A stretch of DNA of 64,000 bases from Halogeometricum sp. S3BR5-2 (lineage in GTDB: Archaea; Halobacteriota; Halobacteria; Halobacteriales; Haloferacaceae). Under the pieces are notes generated by a model, which saw only the letters and a program-made list of their open reading frames with translations, ran no database searches and was not told where the DNA came from. The DNA lies in contig NZ_JAMQOQ010000001.1 of NCBI RefSeq assembly GCF_031624635.1, positions 1 to 64,000 on the forward strand, given 5' to 3'. Positions 7,880 to 16,526 of the stretch are shown piece by piece. The number at the start of each line of letters is the position of its first letter. Within the stretch, counting starts at the first letter, position 1. The position numbers and the translations under genes were made by a program.

Positions 7880-10279
7880 ATGACCCCCGCACCCGAATCC
7901 GACTCCAACCTCGACGAGGACCGACTCGACGCCTGCGAGACACTCCTCGACCGGTACCGCGCCGCCCTCCGCGACCGCTCGGACGACCCTCCGGTGGCCG
8001 AGGCCCGCGAGTCGTGGCGGGCGTTCGTCGGCGAGCACCACGGTCCGGTGTTCGACCGACTGGCGGACGAATCGACCTCCGGTTCGCGGTCCGCGACCGA
8101 ACCGCTGTCGCCCCCGGACGACGCCGACGATGTCGCCCGCGAGGTGTTCGTCCGGACGCTCTCGTTCGATTTCCTGCTCTCGACGCTCTCGGCCGCCGCC
8201 GAACGCGAGTTCTCGGTCGCGGTGACTCCCCCTCGTTCGTCCGCTTCCGACGGCGACGGCGGTCGTTCCGATTCCACCCCCGACCTCCTCGCCGCGTTCG
8301 ACGCCGTCCACGGGACGGTCCGTCCCGACCTCTCGTCCGCGGTTCGGACCGCCGCGGCCGACGCGGCGGGCGCGTTCGTCCGCGAGTCGGACCCGACGGC
8401 CGTCGCCGAACTCCACCGGCGGACCGTCCCGCGCCCCGTCCGGCGCGTCTTCGGCCGCTACGACACCCCCGCCGGACTGGCCGAACTGGCGGTCGAGAGC
8501 GTCCGCGCCGACGAAACCGATGCGTTCCGCGACGCCCTCGTCCTCGACCCGGGGTGCGGCGCGGGCGCGTTCCTCGCCGCCGCGGCGCGGGCGAAATTCG
8601 ACTCCGCAGACGCCGACGCCGACGCGAACCCCTCCGCCCTCGCCGCACACGTCGCCGAGTCGGTCCGCGGGTTCGACGTGAACCCGGTCGCCGTCCGCGC
8701 CTCCCGCCTCGCACTGGTCCTCGCGTGTCGTCCCCTCCTCCGCCGCGACGGCGTCGAAGCGTTCGCGCCGCGGGTCGCCCTCGCGGACGCGACGGAGACG
8801 ACGGCCGAAGACGCACCCCTGAGCGGTGCGCGCGCGGACGTCCTCCTCGGCAACCCGCCGTGGCTGACGTGGGACTCGCTGACGCCGCGGGTGAAAGAGC
8901 GCTGGCGCGAGGGGCCGATGGCCGACCCGGCTCTCGACCTGTTTCCTCATCGGGGGCGGGAGGCCCGCCTCGGGCACGCGAACGACGACCTCTCCGTCCC
9001 GTACGTCTGGACCTGTCTCCACCGCCTCCTCCGCGACGGCGGCCGCGCGGCGTTCGTCCTCAAGCGAGACCTGATGACCGGACCGGCGGGCGAACTCCTG
9101 CGCCGGCGCCGCGTCGGCGACCGCTCGCTGGCGATGCGCCGCGTCCACGACTTCGGGTCGCTGTCGCCGTTCGGCCGCGAGGTCGACGCCGGAACCGCGC
9201 TGTACCGTCTGGACGTGGGCGGCGCGGGGAGCGCCGACACGCCCGACGACTCCGCGGCCGAGAAATCCGCCGCCGACAACCCCGGTACCGACGTCGAGAT
9301 TCCGGCGACGAGGTGGTCGCGCGCCGACGCGCGACCCGACGACGCGCGGTCCGCCGACGTCGCGCCCGCGTTCGGATCGCTGTCGGACCTCCGGCGGACC
9401 CTCGCCGCCGAGGAGACGGCGTTCGTCGCTGCCGACCCGACGACCGAGGCGTCGCCGTGGATTCGCGCGGACGCCGAACGCGGGGCGCTCGGTCCCTCCG
9501 AGTACCGCATCCGTCACGGCGTCAAGGACGACGCGAAGGCGGTGTACGCGCTGGACCGCGAGACCATCGAGGCGAACGACATCGAACCCGACCACGTCTA
9601 CCCCTACCTGAAATCCAAGCACGTCGTGAAGTACGGCCTGTTCGGCCACGATAGACTCCTCGTCCCCCAGCGACTCGCCGGCGAGAACAACGAGGCGGCC
9701 CTCCGCCGCGAGGCGCCGAACACGTACGCCTACCTCGACGCGAACCGCGAGCGACTGGAGTCCCGCGGGTCGTCGTGGTTCGACGGCGGGCCGTTCTACT
9801 CGCTGTTCGGCCTCGGGCCGTACACGTGGGCCGACTACAAGGTCGTCTGGTGTCGCCTCGGCTACAAACCTCACTTCGCGGTCGTCTCGACCGTCGATGA
9901 CCCCCTTCTCGGCGAGAAACCGGTCGTCCCCGGCGACCACTGCATGTTCGTCGGCACCGACGAGGAACGCGAGGCGCACTACCTCTGCGGCCTCCTGAAC
10001 TCCGCGCCGTACCAGCGCTGTCTGCGCGATATCTCTTCGGGGGGAAAATCGAGCCTCTCGAAATCGACCGTCTCCAGACTGGCGACGCCCGAGTGGGAGG
10101 GCACGGAGCGACAGGCCGCCCTCGCAGAGGCGTCGATGCGAGCCCACCGAATCGTCCCCGACCACGTCGACTGCTCGAAGCGAGCGTACAACGCGAAGAC
10201 CGTCCCGGAACTCGACGCCGCGCAGGCGCGGGTCGACCGACTCGCCGAGCGGTTTCTGGCCGCCCGCGACGACCAATGA
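7880..10279 (+). CDS. N6-adenine DNA methyltransferase, Eco57I/TaqI-like
   Basis: A 799-aa class I methyltransferase. The SAM-binding motif DPGCGAGAF is near residue 223 and the catalytic NPPW motif near 325, the gamma-type adenine methyltransferase order. A long C-terminal part (about 530-780) resembles the TaqI-like target-recognition region of type IIG enzymes. I see no PD-(D/E)XK nuclease signature at the N-terminus and no separate restriction gene nearby, so it may be an orphan methylase or a degenerate type IIG enzyme. ATG at 7880 preferred over an in-frame GTG at 7814. Confidence 0.82.
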   Translation: MTPAPESDSNLDEDRLDACETLLDRYRAALRDRSDDPPVAEARESWRAFVGEHHGPVFDRLADESTSGSRSATEPLSPPDDADDVAREVFVRTLSFDFLLSTLSAAAEREFSVAVTPPRSSASDGDGGRSDSTPDLLAAFDAVHGTVRPDLSSAVRTAAADAAGAFVRESDPTAVAELHRRTVPRPVRRVFGRYDTPAGLAELAVESVRADETDAFRDALVLDPGCGAGAFLAAAARAKFDSADADADANPSALAAHVAESVRGFDVNPVAVRASRLALVLACRPLLRRDGVEAFAPRVALADATETTAEDAPLSGARADVLLGNPPWLTWDSLTPRVKERWREGPMADPALDLFPHRGREARLGHANDDLSVPYVWTCLHRLLRDGGRAAFVLKRDLMTGPAGELLRRRRVGDRSLAMRRVHDFGSLSPFGREVDAGTALYRLDVGGAGSADTPDDSAAEKSAADNPGTDVEIPATRWSRADARPDDARSADVAPAFGSLSDLRRTLAAEETAFVAADPTTEASPWIRADAERGALGPSEYRIRHGVKDDAKAVYALDRETIEANDIEPDHVYPYLKSKHVVKYGLFGHDRLLVPQRLAGENNEAALRREAPNTYAYLDANRERLESRGSSWFDGGPFYSLFGLGPYTWADYKVVWCRLGYKPHFAVVSTVDDPLLGEKPVVPGDHCMFVGTDEEREAHYLCGLLNSAPYQRCLRDISSGGKSSLSKSTVSRLATPEWEGTERQAALAEASMRAHRIVPDHVDCSKRAYNAKTVPELDAAQARVDRLAERFLAARDDQ

Positions 10280-10319
10280 GTAATTCTTAAGTCCGGCGAC
10301 GGCGCTACGAGTAGATGGA

Positions 10320-10393
10320 CCGCCCTTAGCTCAGACTGGTAGAGCAGCCGACTGTAGATCGGCTTGCCCCCCGTTCAAATCGGGGAGGGCGGA
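10320..10393 (+). tRNA. tRNA-Tyr (anticodon GTA)
   Basis: 74-nt cloverleaf: acceptor CCGCCCT pairs with AGGGCGG, the D-arm contains GCTCAGACTGG, anticodon loop CTGTAGA gives GTA, and the T-arm is CCCCCGTTCAAATCGGGG. No intron and no encoded CCA. Its last 21 nt plus 8 nt of flank are duplicated at 10500-10528. Confidence 0.96.
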
Positions 10394-10401
10394 CTCGTTC
10401 T
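10373..10401 (+). repeat. Direct repeat, left copy (tRNA-Tyr 3' end)
   Basis: 29 nt starting at the T-loop (GTTCAAATCGGGG...) and running 8 nt past the tRNA. It is identical to 10500-10528. This is the arrangement produced when an integrative element uses a tRNA 3' end as attachment site, although only 98 bp separate the copies here. Confidence 0.9.
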
Positions 10402-10499
10402 GTCGCCGCCACTACGCGAGCGAAGCGAGCGTACGTGCGGCGATCGTCGTGGCACCCTCGACTCGATTCGAGCAGCGAGCGAACGCGGTGAGCGAGTGA

Positions 10500-10528
10500 G
10501 TTCAAATCGGGGAGGGCGGACTCGTTCT
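10500..10528 (+). repeat. Direct repeat, right copy (partial tRNA-Tyr 3' end)
   Basis: Exact 29-nt copy of the tRNA-Tyr 3' end plus flank, without the rest of the tRNA. The 98 bp between the copies are rich in GAGCGAG-type motifs and contain no gene. Confidence 0.9.
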
Positions 10529-10564
10529 CTCACGCGACCCACACGGCCTGAGCGGCTGAACTCG

Positions 10565-11002
10565 TCATTCCCGTCCGCCCCACACGTACTTGTCCTCGAC
10601 CAACTCCACCGTCATGGGTTCGCGCACTCGAATCTGACACGAGAGCCGCGGGTAGCCGAACCGCGCCGCCAGCCTGTCGTGCCAGTGCTCCGGCGCGGGT
10701 TCGCCCTCTCTAATCCGAACGCCGCAGGTGGCACAGAGCCCGTTGCCGCCGCAGTTCGCGCGCTCGGTCAGCCGCGTGTACGGCGAGAGGCCGCAGTCGA
10801 GCAGGTGGTCTCTGAGCGTCTCGCCGACGGAGGCGAACGTCTCCGTTTCCTCGTTCCCGTGGCGAACGAGGACGCGAACCTCGTCTCGATTCCTGTTCTC
10901 ATCTCCGCTCGCGCCGTTCCCGTCCCCGTCCCCGTGCCGTTTGTTCACAAACGAGCGTTCGTCCACACCGAACGAAACGGTTCCGGCCGAGAACCGTGCC
11001 AA
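10565..11002 (-). CDS. [2Fe-2S] ferredoxin domain protein
   Basis: Electron-transfer protein of up to 145 aa. The plant-type iron-sulfur loop is visible as C-(7)-containing ANCGGNGLCATCGVRI (cysteines in CxxxxCxxC spacing) with the fourth ligand in the later LSCQIRV. The first about 40 residues are charged low-complexity sequence and the true start may be internal (around the EVRVLVRHG strand). It converges with the duplicated tRNA-Tyr end and is divergent from the small gene at 11072. Partner enzymes are not evident. Confidence 0.8.
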   Translation of the reverse strand: MARFSAGTVSFGVDERSFVNKRHGDGDGNGASGDENRNRDEVRVLVRHGNEETETFASVGETLRDHLLDCGLSPYTRLTERANCGGNGLCATCGVRIREGEPAPEHWHDRLAARFGYPRLSCQIRVREPMTVELVEDKYVWGGRE

Positions 11003-11041
11003 TCGCCGTCTCTATACCACGATATATTCAACATATTTCAG

Positions 11042-11050
11042 TTTAAGGGC
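11042..11050 (+). promoter_or_regulatory. TATA-like box upstream of the small gene at 11072
   Basis: TTTAAGGG starts 29 bp before the ATG at 11072, preceded by AT-rich TATATTCAACATATTTCAG. Leaderless transcription is likely. The paralogue at 41976-42320 has a TTTAAG box at the same distance. Confidence 0.6.
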
Positions 11051-11071
11051 CTCCAGTCACAAGTGGGAAGT

Positions 11072-11353
11072 ATGAGCGTCGAAACCACCGCGCCGACGCG
11101 CGTCGTCGTCAGAAAGACCATGAACGACCACCACACGATGACCGTCGAAGTCGAGCGGTCGAACGAGACCCGTCACCTCGTCGACTACGCCGACGCCGAC
11201 CTCCGCGACACCTTGGCGGCGCTTCCGCCGGGGACGACCATCCCGGTATCGCTCTCGCGCGCCGGCGCCCGGTCGAACGTCTGGCGCGTCGAGTCGCTGC
11301 ACCGCGGGGCATCCGCGGGCGGTCCGGACCGGGCCGCGCCCACGTCGGACTGA
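11072..11353 (+). CDS. Small protein of a two-member paralogous family
   Basis: 93 aa, soluble, no catalytic motif recognised. The central part (MNDHHTMTVEVE... to SNVWRV) aligns with the 114-aa product at 41976-42320. Shared features are MNDH-xMTV, a hydrophobic LVxYxxxxxRxTLAxLPxGxxxP core and (S/N)xWRV near the end. Such short Asn-Asp-His-starting proteins look like small haloarchaeal beta-rich proteins of unknown role. ATG chosen from the TATA-like box 29 bp upstream. Confidence 0.78.
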   Translation: MSVETTAPTRVVVRKTMNDHHTMTVEVERSNETRHLVDYADADLRDTLAALPPGTTIPVSLSRAGARSNVWRVESLHRGASAGGPDRAAPTSD

Positions 11354-11456
11354 CGGCGCCGACCGCTCGTCACCCGACGAGTCCCGCCCCGGCGACGCTC
11401 TCCACGGCTTCGCAGGCCGTTCTTCTCTTTTCGGCGCGGCAGTTGCTAGAGACTCG

Positions 11457-11873
11457 CTAGCACGCGTTCTCCTCTCCGTCCTCGTGCGGGAGCGACAGCA
11501 CCGTCGCCTCGCCGCTCACCGCGACCGCCCCGTCGACGCGGGCCGTCGTCTCCGCGCGGAGGCGGTCGCCGCCCAGTTCCTCGACCACCTCAGCCGTCGC
11601 TCGAATCTCGTCGCCCGGCCGGACCGGACGCTCGAAGGTGAGGTCCTGCGAGCAGTAGACGATGTCGCCGGGCAGTCTCGCCATCGCCGCGCTGAGGACG
11701 GAGGCGGCTATCATCCCGTGAGCCACCCGGCCGCCGAACAGCGTCTCCGCGGCGTAGGCGTCGTCGAGGTGGATGGGGTTCTCGTCGCCCGAGAGGGCGG
11801 CGAACTCGTCGATGGTCGACTCGGTGACGCGGAGCGACGCCTCGGCGGCGTCGCCGACGGTTGCGACCGGCAT
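11457..11873 (-). CDS. MaoC-like (R)-specific enoyl-CoA hydratase
   Basis: 138-aa hotdog-fold hydratase. The hydratase-2 motif is clear: FAALSGDENPIHLDD followed by FGGRVAHGM, giving the Asp/His catalytic pair. These enzymes hydrate trans-2-enoyl-CoA to (R)-3-hydroxyacyl-CoA, in haloarchaea often feeding polyhydroxyalkanoate or fatty-acid metabolism. No PHA synthase is in this window. ATG at 11873 (MPVATVGD) preferred over a GTG eight codons upstream. Confidence 0.88.
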   Translation of the reverse strand: MPVATVGDAAEASLRVTESTIDEFAALSGDENPIHLDDAYAAETLFGGRVAHGMIAASVLSAAMARLPGDIVYCSQDLTFERPVRPGDEIRATAEVVEELGGDRLRAETTARVDGAVAVSGEATVLSLPHEDGEENAC

Positions 11874-11957
11874 GCGTGACGGTTCGCGCCCGGGCACTTC
11901 GTCTCTGTGACGGATCGAGAACGCGAGAGAGGGCAGTTCGGAAGCACTACCGGTCGT

Positions 11958-13718
11958 TCACTCGCCGCCGCTTCCGCTCCTGCTCCCGCTCTCGCCTCCG
12001 TCGCTCGCGGACTCCGGTTCGGCGTCGCGAGGGGCGGCGCTCGGCTCCCGCGTCCGTCCCCGACGCGGCTTCGACAGGGTGAGAAAGCTCGACGCGAGGA
12101 GCGTGACGAGGACGAACAGCACGAGGACGACGAACACGCTCCGCTGTGCGCTCACCATCGCCTCCCGGATAATCTCGGTGAGTTGCCGCTGCACGTCGGG
12201 GGACAACCCGTTCACGAACGCCTGTTGCTGCGCCTGTGTCGTCGTCTCCACGGCGTCTTCGAGTTTCACCGCGAGTTGTCGCCGCTCCTCGCCGGTGACC
12301 GCCGTCCCGTTCGAGAGCAGCGTCGCCCCCGCGACGACGTCCGAGTAGAACGCGGCGAGTTGGATAGACCCGACGACGGCCGTCCCGAACGCGTACCCGA
12401 GTTGGCTCAGCGAGTTGATGACGCCCGAGGAGACGTCCGAGTACGACTCCGGAACGGCCGACATCGTCAGGTCGACTAACTGCCCGGTGAACAGGCCGAG
12501 GCCGATACCTATCACCGACATCGGCAGTATCATCCCGGAAACGGTCTGGTCGAGTCCGGTCTGCCCGAGCAGCAAGAGCATGCCGGCGCCGATGAGCACG
12601 AGGCCCGCTTGGACGATGCGCTTCTGGGCGGCGTAGCGCCGCCAGCCGGTCGAGACCACCGCCACCACCAGCGTCGCCACCGAAAACGGCAGCAGCGCCA
12701 CCCCGCTGTCGAACGCCGACAGGCCGAGCGCCGACTGGAGGAACACCGGGACGGTGAACATGAATCCCGACAGGAACAGCGACTCGCTCGCGAACGTCGA
12801 GATGCCGGCGGCGAACGTCCGGTTCCGCAGGACGGTCGGCGGGACCAGCGTCGGCCGGTCGCGGCGTTCCTGCCGGAGTTCCCACTGGACGAACAGCACG
12901 AGGAGGGCCGCTCCCAGCCCGATGCACCATATCGCGGGCGAGAGCCCGAGCGGTTGGACGAGGGCTCCCTCCACGACGAGCGGGCGCAACGGGCGGACCC
13001 AGCCGTAGTGTCCGGCCAGCAGCGACCCGCCGATGACGCCGACGATGCCCAGTATCGACAGGACCGTCCCGCCGACGTCCAACCGGATTCGTCCGTCGCT
13101 CGGGTTCGACTCCAAGTATCGCAGGGTCAGCGCGACGATTCCCAACACGACGAAGAACTCGCCGATCAGCCCCCAGCGCCAGCTCGCGTACGTCGTGAGC
13201 GTCCCGCCTATCATCGGACCGACGGCGACGCCGACGGCGGTCACCCCGCCGACGGCCCCGAACGCCCTCGCGCGGTCGCTCCCCCGGTAGTTCTCGACGA
13301 TGAGCGAGTAGGTTATCGGCAGCAACAGCGCCGCGGCCATTCCCTCGATTACCGACCAGCCGAGGAAGAGCACCGCCATGCTCCAACTGAACCCCGCCAA
13401 GAGCGTCCCGACGCTGTACACGGCGAGCGTAGCGACGAGGAGGCGCTTGGTGTCGATGGCCGCCCGGAGGCTCCCCCCGGGGATGATGAGCGCGGCCATC
13501 ACCATCGAGTACACCGCGATGGCCCCCTGAAGCGCGCTCACCGAGGTGTCGAGGTCCCGCGCGATGGCCGGGACGGCGACGTTCATCATCGAGGAGTCCA
13601 GCACGCCGAGGAACATGCTCGACGCCGCAACCACGGCCGGCGCCCAGTACCGGAACCCCTTCCGCCCGCCGCCGAGCGCGGAGCCCTCTTCGTCGGCCGG
13701 GTTCGTTGCTGTGCTCAT
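11958..13718 (-). CDS. MFS multidrug exporter, DHA2 (14-helix) family
   Basis: 586-aa membrane protein with about 14 hydrophobic segments. It has the DHA2 motif region LDSSMMNVAVPAI in helix 1, motif A-like sequence after helix 2 and the GPMIGGTL (motif C) antiporter signature near helix 5. It probably exports hydrophobic compounds with H+ antiport. A hydrophilic charged segment (about residues 440-500) lies before the last helix, and the acidic C-tail is low complexity. It lies alone; the divergent neighbour is a thioesterase. Confidence 0.9.
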   Translation of the reverse strand: MSTATNPADEEGSALGGGRKGFRYWAPAVVAASSMFLGVLDSSMMNVAVPAIARDLDTSVSALQGAIAVYSMVMAALIIPGGSLRAAIDTKRLLVATLAVYSVGTLLAGFSWSMAVLFLGWSVIEGMAAALLLPITYSLIVENYRGSDRARAFGAVGGVTAVGVAVGPMIGGTLTTYASWRWGLIGEFFVVLGIVALTLRYLESNPSDGRIRLDVGGTVLSILGIVGVIGGSLLAGHYGWVRPLRPLVVEGALVQPLGLSPAIWCIGLGAALLVLFVQWELRQERRDRPTLVPPTVLRNRTFAAGISTFASESLFLSGFMFTVPVFLQSALGLSAFDSGVALLPFSVATLVVAVVSTGWRRYAAQKRIVQAGLVLIGAGMLLLLGQTGLDQTVSGMILPMSVIGIGLGLFTGQLVDLTMSAVPESYSDVSSGVINSLSQLGYAFGTAVVGSIQLAAFYSDVVAGATLLSNGTAVTGEERRQLAVKLEDAVETTTQAQQQAFVNGLSPDVQRQLTEIIREAMVSAQRSVFVVLVLFVLVTLLASSFLTLSKPRRGRTREPSAAPRDAEPESASDGGESGSRSGSGGE

Positions 13719-13961
13719 GCCCGACTCTACGTCGCACTCTCAAATAATCGAATTGGTGACATATACTGAACTAATATCGGGTCATTCACCGACTGAGGTC
13801 CGTCTCGGGGGGTGATAGGGACTCACGAGAACAGTCAGACTACAGTACTATATGTTCGACACCCACCGACGCGCCGTCTCCGCCGAAGGTGCGACGGCGC
13901 GGGGGTGACCGAGAGAGCGACGACCGGCGGAATTTAGCGCCCCGCCGGCGACCACTCCCAC

Positions 13962-14354
13962 GTGACAGAGTTCATCTACGAGAGCGAACTGCAGGTCCGT
14001 TTCCGCGACCTCGACCCGCTCGGACACGTGAACAACGCCGTCTACGCCAGTTACTGCGAGCAGGCCCGAATCGAGTTCTTCCAGGAGGAGTTCGACATCG
14101 AGGAGGTCAACACCGTGCTGGCGAACATCGAGATAGACTACCGCCGACCCATCGAGGGCCTCGGCGAACTGACCGTCGGCCTCGACGTGACCGACATCGG
14201 TAACTCCTCGTTCGAGATGTCCTACGAACTCCGGTCCGAGGGAGAGGTGGTCGCCACCGCCTCCACCGTGTTGGTCGTCATCGACCCCGAGACGACGGAA
14301 CCCACCCGGGTGCCCGACGAGTGGCGCGAGGCCGTCGCGGAACTGCGGGGCTGA
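13962..14354 (+). CDS. Acyl-CoA thioesterase, 4HBT/YbgC-like
   Basis: 130-aa hotdog thioesterase. The motif DLDPLGHVNNAVYASYCEQAR matches the 4-hydroxybenzoyl-CoA thioesterase family, with the catalytic Asp equivalent in DPLGHVNN. It hydrolyses acyl-CoA thioesters; the natural substrate cannot be told. The start is GTG at 13962 (no ATG is available before the conserved domain). It lies just upstream of the queDEC genes but is likely a separate unit. Confidence 0.88.
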   Translation: MTEFIYESELQVRFRDLDPLGHVNNAVYASYCEQARIEFFQEEFDIEEVNTVLANIEIDYRRPIEGLGELTVGLDVTDIGNSSFEMSYELRSEGEVVATASTVLVVIDPETTEPTRVPDEWREAVAELRG

Positions 14355-14445
14355 GCGGGTCTGAGCGGGGAGGAAACGAGGACGGCGAAACTCGGGGACG
14401 CCGCCGAAACGGCGGACTTTTCACCCTAACGGATAATCTCGGAGT

Positions 14446-14931
14446 ATGCCCGAGAACTTATTGGGGTCCGAACGGAGTCGTAACGACTCCGCCGACCGCG
14501 CCTCGCTCGCGGCCCGGGCGGGCGAACGCGTCCTCCGCATCGGCGCGGACCGGCCGATTCGCATCAGCGCCGGACACCGACTCCTCCACCACGACGGCAA
14601 GTGCAGTCGCCCGCACGGCCACAACTACGAGATAGCCGTCGAGGTGACCGGCGAACTCACCAAGGAGGGCTGGGTCGTCGACAAGGGCGCCGTGACGGAC
14701 GTGATAGACGAGTGGGACCACCGCTTCCTCGTGGAGTCCGGCGACCCCCTCGTCGAGGCGTTCGAGGCCAGCGGCGACGGCGACTCGCTGGTCGTCCTCG
14801 ACGCGCCGCCGACGGCCGAGGTGATGGCCGCCCTCCTCGAAGAGGAACTCTCGGCCCGCCTCCCGGACACCGTCTCCGACGTGGCCGTCGAGGTGGCCGA
14901 GACGGGCGAACTCCGGACGAGCCGTCGATAA
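14446..14931 (+). CDS. queD: 6-carboxytetrahydropterin synthase QueD
   Basis: 161-aa member of the 6-pyruvoyl-tetrahydropterin synthase family, which converts 7,8-dihydroneopterin triphosphate to 6-carboxytetrahydropterin in deazapurine (archaeosine/queuosine) synthesis. Zinc-binding histidines are in AGHRLLHH and RPHGHNY, the catalytic Cys is in GKCSRPHGH, and the later DHRFL carries the catalytic Asp/His. About 40 extra N-terminal residues precede the core. Its TAA stop overlaps the ATG of queE by one base, so the two are translationally coupled. Confidence 0.93.
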   Translation: MPENLLGSERSRNDSADRASLAARAGERVLRIGADRPIRISAGHRLLHHDGKCSRPHGHNYEIAVEVTGELTKEGWVVDKGAVTDVIDEWDHRFLVESGDPLVEAFEASGDGDSLVVLDAPPTAEVMAALLEEELSARLPDTVSDVAVEVAETGELRTSRR

Positions 14932-15701
14932 TGCCCGTCTCCTCCGAGGTCGAGAGACCGGAGAGCGCCCCCGACGGCCCCGCCCTCCCGGTGAACGAAC
15001 TGTTCGCCTCGTTACAGGGCGAGGGCAAACTCGCCGGCGTGCCGAGCACGTTCGTCCGCACCAGCGGCTGTAACCTCCGCTGCTGGTTCTGCGACTCCTA
15101 TCACACCTCCTGGGAGCCGACCCACGCGTGGATGGGCGTCGACGACGTCGCGAGCGAGGTCGACGCCCGCGACCCCGACCACGTCGTTCTCACCGGCGGC
15201 GAACCCCTCATCCACGACGAGAGCGCGACGCTCCTGCGCGAACTCGCCGACGACTACCACGTCACCGTCGAGACGAACGGCACCGTCGTCCCCGACGCGC
15301 CGATGGACCTCGCCTCGATAAGCCCCAAACTCTCCACGTCGACGCCGACGCCCGCCAACGCGCCCGAGGGCGTCGACGTGGGCGAGTGGGAGGCGCGCCA
15401 CGAGGAGCGTCGCATCGACCTCGACCCGCTCTCGACGCTGGTCGAACGGCACGACTTCCAGTTGAAGTTCGTCGTCACCGGCCCGGACGACCTGCCCGAA
15501 ATCGAGGGCCTGCTCGACGATTTGCGCGGCGTCGCCGACGCCGAGATACGCGACGACGACGTGCTCCTCATGCCCGAGGGGCAGACCCGCAAGGAACTGG
15601 CGGCGACGCGGAACGTCGTCGCGGACCTCGCCCTCGAACGCGGCTACCGGTACACCCCGCGTCTCCACGTCGACCTGTGGAACGACGCGCCCGAGACCTG
15701 A
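14931..15701 (+). CDS. queE: 7-carboxy-7-deazaguanine synthase QueE (radical SAM)
   Basis: 256-aa radical SAM enzyme that contracts 6-carboxytetrahydropterin to 7-carboxy-7-deazaguanine. The cluster motif is CNLRCWFC (CxxxCxxC), preceded by the QueE-typical NELFASLQGEG and FVRTSG. VVLTGGEPL follows. It is the second gene of the queD-queE-queC run; in archaea the product is taken on to preQ0 and inserted in tRNA position 15 as archaeosine precursor. Confidence 0.95.
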   Translation: MPVSSEVERPESAPDGPALPVNELFASLQGEGKLAGVPSTFVRTSGCNLRCWFCDSYHTSWEPTHAWMGVDDVASEVDARDPDHVVLTGGEPLIHDESATLLRELADDYHVTVETNGTVVPDAPMDLASISPKLSTSTPTPANAPEGVDVGEWEARHEERRIDLDPLSTLVERHDFQLKFVVTGPDDLPEIEGLLDDLRGVADAEIRDDDVLLMPEGQTRKELAATRNVVADLALERGYRYTPRLHVDLWNDAPET

Positions 15702-15770
15702 ACCGACGAACCGCGACGTTGAACCGAGAACCCGCCACGACCGAACACGACCCCGCCACACCACACGACG

Positions 15771-16511
15771 ATGACCGACCAGACTCACGACACCGACACG
15801 ACCGACGCCCCCGCCGACGAGGACGGACGGACCGCCGTCGTCCTCCTCTCCGGCGGCATGGACAGCGCGACGACCGCCTACGAGGCTAAATCCAGAGGCT
15901 ACGACCTCCACTGTCTGCACACCTCCTACGGCCAGAAGACCGAATCGAAAGAGTACGACTGCGCGAGACGGCTCGCCGACGACTTGGACGCCGCGGACTT
16001 CCTGCACGTCGAGACGGACCACCTCTCCGACATCGGCGCGTCGAGCCTCACCGACGCCGAAATCGAGGTCGACGACGCCGACACGGACAGCGAGGAGATA
16101 CCGACCTCCTACGTCCCGTTCCGCAACGCGAACCTCCTCTCGATGGCCGTCTCCTACGCCGAGGCGAACGGCTGTTCGGCCGTCTTCGTCGGGGCGCACT
16201 CGGAGGACTACGCGGGTTACCCCGACTGCCGCCCCGAGTTCTTCGAGGCGTTCGAGGCGATGGTCGACGTCGGGACGAAGCCCGAAACCGACATCGCAAT
16301 CGAAGTCCCGTTCGTCACCGACTCGAAGACGGACATCGCCCGCCGCGGCCGCGAACTCGGCGTCCCGTTCGAGCACACGTGGTCGTGCTACCGCGACGAG
16401 GAACCGGCCTGCGGGACGTGCGACTCCTGCGCCTATCGCCTGCAGGCGTTCCGGAACGTCGGCGCGCGCGACCCCATCGAGTACGCCGAGCGACCGGAAA
16501 ACGCGAAGTAA
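15771..16511 (+). CDS. queC: 7-cyano-7-deazaguanine synthase QueC
   Basis: 246-aa ATP-dependent synthase that converts 7-carboxy-7-deazaguanine to preQ0. The PP-loop is LLSGGMDS near residue 26, and the C-terminal zinc site is the Cys series in CYRDEEPACGTCDSC. An acidic N-terminal extension of about 20 residues precedes the PP-loop. It lies 69 bp after queE and completes the local deazapurine pathway. The later steps (tRNA-guanine transglycosylase, archaeosine synthase) are not in this window. Confidence 0.95.
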   Translation: MTDQTHDTDTTDAPADEDGRTAVVLLSGGMDSATTAYEAKSRGYDLHCLHTSYGQKTESKEYDCARRLADDLDAADFLHVETDHLSDIGASSLTDAEIEVDDADTDSEEIPTSYVPFRNANLLSMAVSYAEANGCSAVFVGAHSEDYAGYPDCRPEFFEAFEAMVDVGTKPETDIAIEVPFVTDSKTDIARRGRELGVPFEHTWSCYRDEEPACGTCDSCAYRLQAFRNVGARDPIEYAERPENAK

Positions 16512-16526
16512 GAACCGGCGACCGCC

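Noticed and set aside
10402-10499. Mobile element with integrase between the tRNA-Tyr repeats
   Set aside because: Only 98 bp with no reading frame of substance; at most a scar or miniature element.
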